Shown piece after piece: positions 10,069-17,615 of a stretch of DNA of 28,385 nucleotides. The notes below the pieces were generated by a model. It was not told where the DNA came from and did no database searches. It was given only the letters and a program-made list of their open reading frames with translations. Made by a program: the position numbers and the translations under genes. This stretch comes from Hysterium pulicare CBS 123377. Taxonomy: Eukaryota > Ascomycota > Dothideomycetes > Hysteriales > Hysteriaceae. The stretch lies in contig AJFK01001078.1 of assembly GCA_000467715.1 (NCBI GenBank), forward strand, positions 1-28,385, read 5' to 3'. Position 1 is the stretch's first letter; each line of letters starts with the position of its first letter.

Positions 10069-13000
10069 ATGTCGTCTAGAGAAGCTTCCGAGGAACCCGA
10101 ATATATAGCAACCTCCGAAAAAGCCAGGGACTCGATCGAAATTGAGAGTCCTAAGGAAGGGAAGAGAAGGCGCCGGCTCTCCTCGCCTTTCCATCGTTCG
10201 AGTCGCTCGGGATCTAGACCATCGAGCATTGTGTTGCCCAAGAATCAATTCTTCAATTTTGGAACGGGTTCGATACATTCAAGAGATACTCCGCAGAGAG
10301 ATACACCATCTACAGAGGGCAATCGACCCCATTCATACCATGCACCCGACTCATGGAATGTAGCACAGGACCCTGAGCAATCACAGAATCAATTGACTCC
10401 ACCCCGGTCTATGGGTGGGAGTCCTGATCACCTTGGAGTTCTTCCCTCCCCTGCTAAGAGCGCATTCTCTTTAGTACAACAAGAACAAGACAGCGATGTT
10501 CCTCCAGTACCTCCTATACCAGATGGAGCGGAATACTTCCCGGGGAAGCGTGAGAGTCAACAAGATTTTCAGTCAAACCGGATGCTTCAGTCGGTAATCA
10601 GGCACTCGACGCCCCCTGTTATGGAAACGGCCAGAACTCAGAGGTTTAGAGCCAATGGGCCGGAATCTTCGGAACCTGAAGCATCCACAGCTGCATCCAA
10701 GACTGATGCTGAATCCGGTCTTCAGAATCGTTCGTCTATCATTAGAGATAGTAATAGGTCGATTCGTAATTCCCCACAGCAACCGAACGGCCATAAACCT
10801 GGACAAGCCGGCGTCTCTTCAGTTTCTCAACCTAAATACGACGAGGATGATCAACCGCCTGTGTTAAACCATGATCCGGTACACAACAACTTGACAGTTC
10901 CTTCACAGCCCCGTCAACCGCAAGATGTGTCTCCACCATCTGTCGCTCAAACTTCTGAAGGTGGTGATATCTCAAGTTTTGACGAGGACGATGACGACAA
11001 GCCGCCTAAACTTGAGTTGAACTTCACCCCAACCAGAACCGATTTTGCATCTAAGGAGCCAGGCGCTCAGACGCCTAAGATGCCACGTACCTATGAAACA
11101 GACCGAGTTGGCGCTGGTGACGTATCACCCATCTCCTCGGCCCGCGAAGACATCCCTACAGCAGAGGAGGAAGAGACAACTCCAACAGAAATTAGAGTGA
11201 AAAACCCTACAAATTTGCCAAATGAAAAGCATCAGGGAGTCTCCGAAACTCCAGGTGGTGGAAATGCTGCTACTACGCCAACCAATGCTCCCGCAGAACC
11301 GCCAAAAATAGTTTCTACTGAACCAACGGTTCAGGAGGGTACGGCCATCTCCCCAACCGGCGCAAATCAGCACAATACCTCACCTTATCGAGTCGTTCAT
11401 GCAGTCAAATATGTCCCATCACATTCGTCTATGGAGTCTTGGGAGCATGATGGTAGTACTGCGCCGCCATCTCACGATGGTAGCCAAGCCGGCGATAGGA
11501 AAGAGGACCAGATCCCACCAGTACCGCAAATCCCAAGAAACATTCAGGGTGACCAAAGCTTTGCCAAGGGACAAGGGCCTCAACAACAAGCTCAAAGTCA
11601 GTTTGTAGCCCCCATGGGACAAGGAATAACACAATACGCACATCGACGAGACGAGCTACAAGGAGCTCTAGCACAACTGAGCCCGGTGTCTCAAGTCCAT
11701 GGACAACCGGCCGGGCACAGACGTTCGCAGTCACTGATTTCCGCAATCTCATCTGCTGTCTCAGCAGAGGGTGTTCCCCTAAGCCCGACCACAGATCGCT
11801 CTGCGAAATCAAGACCAGGATCAAGGCCAGGTACTGCGGGTAGTGCGAAGCGCCAATCCCCTGGAATCCGAGCAGTGACTCCAGTGGATACGCAGCGACC
11901 GCGTTCCCGAGGCGTTGAACCAGCCACTGTCGCAGGACGTCAGAACTTATCACCCGTCAGAGACGATGGCTACGATCTGTATGCTGATCACAACGGAATT
12001 GTGAAAGATGTTCATGATGAGAGGACGGGTGAGCCGTTGAGAATATTGCCTACCCAAGTCCGAGCACCTGCCCCAGTAACACAGACGCAACAACCTACTA
12101 TGAACGAACCAGTCCCAGACCAAGAAGTTGTTAGAAGGTCAGAAGACGCACAAAGGTACAGCGATGAGCGGCCGATGAGTTTCGTTTCCGTGCCCCGAGA
12201 CGAAAATGGCATGCCCCAGGAACAGCTAAGTCGAGGTGATCCAGCGCCGACAGAACCAATCAAAACGAGTCCTCCACCACCACAAACACAGCCACAGACC
12301 CAACCTCAAGAGATTGGAGTAAGGAGGACAAGCGGTCAGCAGAAACGTCGAAGTAGTGGTGGTCCGCCGCAGAGATTAAGGGACTCACTTCTAGGCAGAC
12401 AAGCCGACAAGGACTTTGAAGCCAATGGCGATCGGCAGCAGGCCCCTATGCTTCCGGAAGAGGAACAATATCAGCCTCCAAGTGGCCCGCCTCCGGGTCA
12501 TGTAACTTCATCACCGTCTCTAGGACCGCCCCAGGGCGTTGTGCATGGACAGCGCGAGCAAAATGCCCAAATCCAGGAGCAGAAATCTCAGGGCCCGAGG
12601 ATGCAGGATCCGAGAATGCAGGACCCAAGAGTGCAAGATCCACGCATGCAAGATCCACGGTTGCAAGATCCTCGACTGCAAGGTGGCATTTCAGGTCAAC
12701 CACACCAACAAGATCTACGTTTTCAGGGACGTTCGCCTGGACAGCCAAATGCCCAAGATCCTCGTATGCAAGGCCAACCTTATGGTTCGCCTCCACAGCC
12801 CCGCAATCAGTATGAAGCGCAGCAGCAGTTGATGGCCCAGAAAGCTATGGATCCGCGCCTGTTGACTTCTGAATACTCCCTTCCTGGTGTTGGGCCCCCG
12901 AAAAAGGCAGGGGCACAAACGAATCATCAAGACTCCTCACGTCCCAGGCTGGGTTCTGTATTCAAGAGCATTGGTAGCAAAAGTAGTTCGAACCCTTCAC

Positions 13001-15816
13001 AGTCCTCGAATGCGAATAACAGAATTCATCCGAACTCGATGGCACCCGAGGACTCTCGCGCCTTTTCTTACCAGTCTAGCGTCGGAGACCTGCCTACTGA
13101 ACAACTAGCGGCGAAGAAGAAGGAGAAGAAATCCAGCATTTTCGGATCTTTAGGCAGCCGACCACAGAGTGTTGGGACACAGAGCGTTGGGGCCGAGTCT
13201 CACGTCAGTCAAGAGAGTACCCGGGCCCACGCAGCAGACTCTCGTTTGGATCTAAGAACACCTGCAAGCCCGGCGCCTTTCAAAGGTATCCCTCCCCAAC
13301 AGCCTCCACCAGGGGCACCCAAACCGCCGCAGACGCCACAGTCATCAATTTCTGGACCGCCAGAAAGTAGGAAGAAGAAACGGTTTTCTGCTTTGGGAAG
13401 CCTCTTTGGAAGAAGCGGCCATCCGTCACCTCCGAAACCTCCGCCTGCGCCTGCTTATCCAGCGCGGAACACCCCATCGTGGATCAGACCTGACGTCAAT
13501 AAACCCAGTAAACCGCCAAAGCTGTCGAAAGAGGAGAAGAAGGCGCAGAAAGCTCAGAAGAATATGCCCCCGCCGCAACAACAGCAGCAGCAAGGCCCAC
13601 CGCAGCGATATGGAGCACCCCCTCAACGATACGGCGGCCCTCCGCAGCAGTATGGGACTCCTCAGCAGTATGGCCCGCCCTCCCAGCAGTTTCGCCCCCC
13701 TCCTGGAGTAGCCGCTCAACAATTCCCTGGAACCGCTATGGGAATGCCTCCTCAGGGAGGAAACCCTCAGCAGTTCATGCCGCCGCCTAACCTTCGTCAG
13801 CAATATTTCCCTCCCCAGGGGCGTACTGACCATACTGGGTCGGCATATTCAGTAACGAGACAGCTTGCACAAGGCACAGCTCATTCGCCTACACCTCAGA
13901 GCGCTGTGTCCCTTCCGTCGCCGCAGCAGCAACAGCAGGCTCGACCTACCCCCTCAATCAATACTCAGTCGTTCGGCCAACCTAGCCAAGGGGCAAATGA
14001 GAATATCCAGTCTGCACCACCAGGGGGGTACTACGCTCCCCAGAACTTCTCCCACGAACCTGGTACCGCAGGATTTACCCCTATTGAGAAGCAGCCTACT
14101 TCAAGTTCACGCCGCGTATCATCTCCGACTTCGATGCACAGCTCGAATCCTATCTCTCCAATTTCACAACGTGTCAGCTCCCCTCTCACAGAGCCTCGCT
14201 ATGAAACTCCGCAGATTCCAGCTGCGTATAACAATGTTGCTAGCGGGTATACCTCACCAGGATCTCAACCACCTTCCAGCTTGTCCAATCAAATTCCCCA
14301 AGCTGCACGCCAATCTCCTGCTCCTTACGGTCATGCTCCAACGGGGCAGCACTCAGATCCTAACCGGCCAAATATTCCACATCAAGTGTCTAGTCAGTCG
14401 CAAGTTTACTCTAGCCCAGCAACTCCAGATGTGGTATCTCCAGTCTCAAACTCGCCTTCCCCTGGCATGCTACCGCAGCACTTTTCGCCCAATCAAAGAG
14501 CGAGCCAAAACAGGATGGGGAGCATCGGTGCAGTAACATCACACCAAGAAGGTCCTTGGGGCTTGAACGTACCGATCGAGGAAGGCACAGATGAAGAAAT
14601 GGCTCGGATTCATCATCAGCAGTACATGGAGCAGTTGCACCGACAACAGAATTTGTCACGTAGCCCCGTTCACGACCAAGCTACGAGAAATGGGCATACG
14701 CCTTCTCCACACCAGCCTACCCCTAACTCGCAGCCACCGCAAGACTATCAATCTCCAACTGGAGGTTCAGGGGCACTTCCAGGCTTCCGTGAAGTGCTTC
14801 CTCGCAGTTCTCCACAGCCTTATCCCATGTCTCAGCCTCCGCCTCAACACCAACCTTCCGCTCAGCGCCTAGATGTTCAGCACCAACAACCACCACCGCC
14901 AAAATCACAATCTCCACAACCTATACAGCAGCCCGCTCCTATTCACCCATATCAGGTACAGACCAATGTTGGAGGACCAGTCCAGCCAGCGGCTTTTCCC
15001 CTTCCAATGTCTCCAGCTTCAGCAATTGCGAAGAGTCCGGTAAACCCTCTTGCAGCTTCTCTCCCACCGCCACCACCTCCGAAGGTGCATCATGACCCGG
15101 TGGCCACCTCCACGCTTTCGCATGCTCAACAACAAGCTCAACCAGACCAACCACCAAGGTTCGAGGAGCAGCATCAACAGCGCCCCTACGAAGAAGAACA
15201 TCACGCACCAGACGACCTTCCACCCTCTTACTCCGGCCCCGGCGTCGCGAATGAAGGAATGGACAAAGTAAATCCCATGCCCGATCACTTCCCCACCAAC
15301 CAAATGTCTGAAGCCGAAATGCGAGGTCGAGAGCGTGAACCCCGCTCGCGACAAGCCAGTCTAGGCATCCTGCAACATCCCCAGCCGGCCTCTATGGCTG
15401 CTTCCCCCCAACGTTCCGCGAAAGACATGGGCGCTGATATCCTACGCCAACAGATGCTCGCGCAAGAAGAACGAGACCGTGTCGAGCGGATCCAGAAAAG
15501 TGAGATACAGCGTGCTGAGAGTGAACGCGAGAAGCAGGATAGGGCGAGAGCGAGAGCTAGAGCGCAGGAGTTGGAGAGGAGCGTCTCCGGTGGTGCGAGA
15601 GTGGCGAGTTTACAGAATCAGGGGAGTGTGGCGGGGAGTGTGAAGAGTGTTGGGAGTGCAAGGGGTGGGGCCGGGGGCTCTGCGTGGGAGAGGGAGCGGA
15701 GAGGAAGTACGCAACGTGCGGTGTTTGAGTTGCCGGCAGTGGAGGACGATGAGCCTGTTATGCGAGGCGTTAGCTATCCGGGGATGGAGTGGACGCCAGC
15801 TTGGGATGGGGAGTGA
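10069..15816 (+). CDS. Giant disordered Pro/Gln/Ser-rich fungal protein with PPxY and SH3-ligand motifs
   Basis: This is a single uninterrupted 1915-codon exon, unusual next to its intron-bearing neighbours. Nearly all of it looks intrinsically disordered. Visible elements in order: a basic RRRRLSSPFHRSSRSGSR segment near residues 33-50; proline motifs PPVPPIP (near 145) and IPPVPQIP (near 482); a more ordered-looking island GYDLYADHNGIVKDV (634-648); an MQDPR pentapeptide array (845-869); three basic-Ser-Phe motifs (near 958, 1016 and 1101); PPQ(R/Q)YG repeats (about 1177-1208); a DDLPPSYSG PPxY motif (about 1714-1722); a charged helical stretch rich in Glu and Arg (about 1795-1840); and a C terminus ending MEWTPAWDGE. 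There are no enzyme motifs and no membrane spans. PPxY motifs usually recruit WW-domain proteins such as the Rsp5 ligase. I do not recognise a characterised homologue; a scaffold or adaptor role is inference. Confidence 0.88.
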   Translation: MSSREASEEPEYIATSEKARDSIEIESPKEGKRRRRLSSPFHRSSRSGSRPSSIVLPKNQFFNFGTGSIHSRDTPQRDTPSTEGNRPHSYHAPDSWNVAQDPEQSQNQLTPPRSMGGSPDHLGVLPSPAKSAFSLVQQEQDSDVPPVPPIPDGAEYFPGKRESQQDFQSNRMLQSVIRHSTPPVMETARTQRFRANGPESSEPEASTAASKTDAESGLQNRSSIIRDSNRSIRNSPQQPNGHKPGQAGVSSVSQPKYDEDDQPPVLNHDPVHNNLTVPSQPRQPQDVSPPSVAQTSEGGDISSFDEDDDDKPPKLELNFTPTRTDFASKEPGAQTPKMPRTYETDRVGAGDVSPISSAREDIPTAEEEETTPTEIRVKNPTNLPNEKHQGVSETPGGGNAATTPTNAPAEPPKIVSTEPTVQEGTAISPTGANQHNTSPYRVVHAVKYVPSHSSMESWEHDGSTAPPSHDGSQAGDRKEDQIPPVPQIPRNIQGDQSFAKGQGPQQQAQSQFVAPMGQGITQYAHRRDELQGALAQLSPVSQVHGQPAGHRRSQSLISAISSAVSAEGVPLSPTTDRSAKSRPGSRPGTAGSAKRQSPGIRAVTPVDTQRPRSRGVEPATVAGRQNLSPVRDDGYDLYADHNGIVKDVHDERTGEPLRILPTQVRAPAPVTQTQQPTMNEPVPDQEVVRRSEDAQRYSDERPMSFVSVPRDENGMPQEQLSRGDPAPTEPIKTSPPPPQTQPQTQPQEIGVRRTSGQQKRRSSGGPPQRLRDSLLGRQADKDFEANGDRQQAPMLPEEEQYQPPSGPPPGHVTSSPSLGPPQGVVHGQREQNAQIQEQKSQGPRMQDPRMQDPRVQDPRMQDPRLQDPRLQGGISGQPHQQDLRFQGRSPGQPNAQDPRMQGQPYGSPPQPRNQYEAQQQLMAQKAMDPRLLTSEYSLPGVGPPKKAGAQTNHQDSSRPRLGSVFKSIGSKSSSNPSQSSNANNRIHPNSMAPEDSRAFSYQSSVGDLPTEQLAAKKKEKKSSIFGSLGSRPQSVGTQSVGAESHVSQESTRAHAADSRLDLRTPASPAPFKGIPPQQPPPGAPKPPQTPQSSISGPPESRKKKRFSALGSLFGRSGHPSPPKPPPAPAYPARNTPSWIRPDVNKPSKPPKLSKEEKKAQKAQKNMPPPQQQQQQGPPQRYGAPPQRYGGPPQQYGTPQQYGPPSQQFRPPPGVAAQQFPGTAMGMPPQGGNPQQFMPPPNLRQQYFPPQGRTDHTGSAYSVTRQLAQGTAHSPTPQSAVSLPSPQQQQQARPTPSINTQSFGQPSQGANENIQSAPPGGYYAPQNFSHEPGTAGFTPIEKQPTSSSRRVSSPTSMHSSNPISPISQRVSSPLTEPRYETPQIPAAYNNVASGYTSPGSQPPSSLSNQIPQAARQSPAPYGHAPTGQHSDPNRPNIPHQVSSQSQVYSSPATPDVVSPVSNSPSPGMLPQHFSPNQRASQNRMGSIGAVTSHQEGPWGLNVPIEEGTDEEMARIHHQQYMEQLHRQQNLSRSPVHDQATRNGHTPSPHQPTPNSQPPQDYQSPTGGSGALPGFREVLPRSSPQPYPMSQPPPQHQPSAQRLDVQHQQPPPPKSQSPQPIQQPAPIHPYQVQTNVGGPVQPAAFPLPMSPASAIAKSPVNPLAASLPPPPPPKVHHDPVATSTLSHAQQQAQPDQPPRFEEQHQQRPYEEEHHAPDDLPPSYSGPGVANEGMDKVNPMPDHFPTNQMSEAEMRGREREPRSRQASLGILQHPQPASMAASPQRSAKDMGADILRQQMLAQEERDRVERIQKSEIQRAESEREKQDRARARARAQELERSVSGGARVASLQNQGSVAGSVKSVGSARGGAGGSAWERERRGSTQRAVFELPAVEDDEPVMRGVSYPGMEWTPAWDGE
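12601..12681 (+). repeat. 15-bp coding tandem repeat (MQDPR pentapeptides)
   Basis: Five consecutive 15-nt units, 12601-12675, encode MQDPR, MQDPR, VQDPR, MQDPR and LQDPR, followed by a partial LQ. The units differ mainly at third positions and at the first codon, so the array has been under frame-preserving drift rather than being a fresh slippage product. Isolated related copies (DPRMQ, DPRLL) occur downstream. Confidence 0.9.
13576..13692 (+). repeat. Poly-Gln run followed by PPQ(R/Q)YG repeats
   Basis: Six Gln codons (13576-13593) precede a degenerate array of PPQRYG, PPQRYG, PPQQYG, PQQYG and PSQQF units. Tyr/Gln/Gly/Pro-rich arrays of this kind are typical of prion-like low-complexity domains. 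Confidence 0.8.
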
Positions 15817-16329
15817 GATCCCCCTCTTTTAATTTCATGATCTTTAATATTTGTAGGTTTTTGGTTGTATATTGGAGGTTTCTGTATCGGACGCATGGAG
15901 GTACATTTATTTTTCCTTTCTTGTTTGTTTCTTGGAATCTCTTCTCTTCTTTGGACCATAAACCGCCCTATACGAACTTTGCCTCTTCTCCATTTCATGC
16001 TTCTTGCTTTACATACAGATCTGGAGCTGGATACCCCTGATTTTTGATCCCTTTGGGCCTCTTATTAGTTTGTAATTTGTTTTAGCTTGCGGGATTGTTT
16101 GTAGCTATATTCTGGAAGTGGAGAAGAAATGTTTATACCTGTATGTCGCACCTGATGTTGCCAAGCATGGAGTCACGTGTTGAAGGTTATTTTCTGGTGA
16201 ATGCGAATGCGGCAACAAAATCCCACTCCAGATTCCCCTCCAAAATCAACTCAACCGAAATCCTCTTTCCATATCCCAAGAAACCACAAAAAACAACCAT
16301 TCCACTTCATCCCACTATCCCGTCCCATC
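15817..16329. other. Intergenic region upstream of the small ORF
   Basis: This 513-nt stretch holds the presumed 3' UTR of the giant protein (T-rich from 15826) and the promoter of the small gene. A CACGTG E-box-type hexamer lies at 16174-16179, about 150 nt before the ATG. Overlapping open frames at 15789-16040 and 16095-16415 have random composition. The frame of the small gene is open back to an ATG at 16201, but that upstream part does not look like a conserved protein. Confidence 0.5.
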
Positions 16330-16578
16330 ATGCAACCATCCAAAATTTATCCCTTCAACAAGCTTGCCCAACGTGCCGCCTGGGAATTCCTCCGACAAAA
16401 TTGTATCTACGGTAAACCGAATCTGGCGGATCTCTTCTTGCAGGATGAGATGAGGGCGCGTTGGCAGAAGATTGGATATCGGGCTCCTAAGAAGCCGGTT
16501 GCGAATGCGAAGGTTGAGGATGTGGGTGCTGGTAAGGGCAAGACAAAGGTATCAGAAGGAGTTGGGGGGGTGAGATGA
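16330..16578 (+). CDS. Small conserved-looking hypothetical protein (82 aa)
   Basis: The ATG at 16330 opens a protein beginning MQPSKIYPFNKLAQRAAWEF. The core to about residue 53 (LRQNCIYGKPNLADLFLQDE, then a basic RWQKIGYRAP segment) has the mixed aromatic, charged and hydrophobic content of a real protein. After that the sequence is Lys/Val/Gly-rich and probably disordered, ending GVGGVR. There is no signal peptide and no membrane span. The segment after residue 8 could form a basic amphipathic helix, so a mitochondrial or small ribonucleoprotein role is conceivable, but I do not recognise the family. An in-frame ATG at 16201 would add 43 residues of low-complexity sequence; I prefer 16330 because protein-like character starts there. 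The stop sits inside a G-rich tract. Confidence 0.6.
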   Translation: MQPSKIYPFNKLAQRAAWEFLRQNCIYGKPNLADLFLQDEMRARWQKIGYRAPKKPVANAKVEDVGAGKGKTKVSEGVGGVR

Positions 16579-16658
16579 GGGAAGCAAGGTATGGGAAGGG
16601 GTTGGGGAAGTGAGAGATGGGGACGAGGGAAGGGAGTGAGGGCTGGGGCAGGGATGGG
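16564..16658 (+). other. G-rich tract with quadruplex potential
   Basis: Within 95 nt there are at least twelve runs of three or more G, including one run of seven, separated mostly by short A/T/G spacers. The tract starts in the last codons of the small gene and continues into its 3' flank, on the sense strand, so it would be present in the mRNA. Confidence 0.75.
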
Positions 16659-17615
16659 TGGATGGATGGAGCTCGATGAGAGATGAAAGTTAATGCCTCA
16701 TGGGGGTGGACTGGCAGGATTGCTTCAAGTCTCTGTGCTGGATCTGATATAGAAGGAAATGGTCACATGTTCTACTCAATGAGAGAAAGGCTAAAAGGGA
16801 ATTGATTGGGCTTACTGATCTCGGATGTTTAATGCTCGGCGATGTAACAAAGTTTAAAAACCTGAAGAGGATTAACTACAAAAAAGCATCAAGTCGCGAT
16901 GCCGGATCGGACGTGGAGGAATCGTTAGCCGTGTCTAAGTAATTTATGGCCCGATCAGGCATTTCAAAACGGACCATCTGAAAGCTCGGAGAATTTTAGG
17001 TTCGAAGGTACAAACGAAGTTTGACCTCACTCCACCAATTCAACAGTTTTAACATCGAGCAATTAGCGGTTCGAAAACTTCGAAATCATAATGCGGAGTG
17101 CTCACAGCCACAAAATAAGACACGGTGAATGTTGTGCCGTTGAGCCTCGCGTCACGAGGCTGCGTTGTGCGCAATGGAGCAATTCCCCGTTTCAGCCTTC
17201 TGCATGAAAGGCTTCAACCTCTGATTGACCTTGCTTCTCCCACCTTCACTTATCAACTTTTGCTGAGTGGGAAGAAGAGATTCCTGAAGAGACTATTAAG
17301 CTTTCTAGGGTACGTTACCAAAGGTCAGCCTCAGCAGATTCCGATCACTTCACACGCGGCAATACGACGAACGCTGCAACGCTGCCTAGACTTGCAACGT
17401 GCCGAGCACCATTCGCGAGTAAGTGAATCCGAGCACCTTTCCTAACACTGACATTCTCACTCTATAAACCTCCCCTTTCTTCTTCTTTTACTCTTTGTCT
17501 TTCTCGCAACTCCGATTCGTACTGTCAAGTAGACCACTTCAATACTCCTCAGCCTTGCAAGCCACTTCAGAACAACCTGACACTTAATCGATAGTCAGTG
17601 TCTACACCGTTTCGA
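16579..17615. promoter_or_regulatory. Promoter and 5' leader region of the large E2 gene
   Basis: This interval of about 1 kb has no protein-like frame. The 106-codon frame at 17125-17445 is not followed by any splice arrangement into the E2 gene that I can support. The final 170 bases are pyrimidine-rich (cctttcttcttcttttact), as expected just upstream of a fungal start codon. No tRNA or repeat was recognised. Confidence 0.55.

Noticed and set aside
11429-11953. 174-codon minus-strand frame inside the 1915-aa protein gene
   Set aside because: Same explanation: antisense of low-complexity coding sequence, with no start context or recognisable protein.
13865-14536. 223-codon plus-strand frame overlapping the 1915-aa protein
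   Set aside because: An alternative frame through Pro/Gln/Ser-rich sequence. The main frame is continuous and has the more ordered-looking islands; this one does not.
16174-16179. CACGTG hexamer as a firm regulatory site (also at 20522-20527)
   Set aside because: A six-base palindrome is expected by chance several times in a window this size. Noted within the intergenic entries but not claimed as a proven site.
17125-17445. 106-codon plus-strand frame upstream of the E2 gene
   Set aside because: Composition is random, and I could not connect it to the E2 start by a supported intron. Treated as leader or intergenic.
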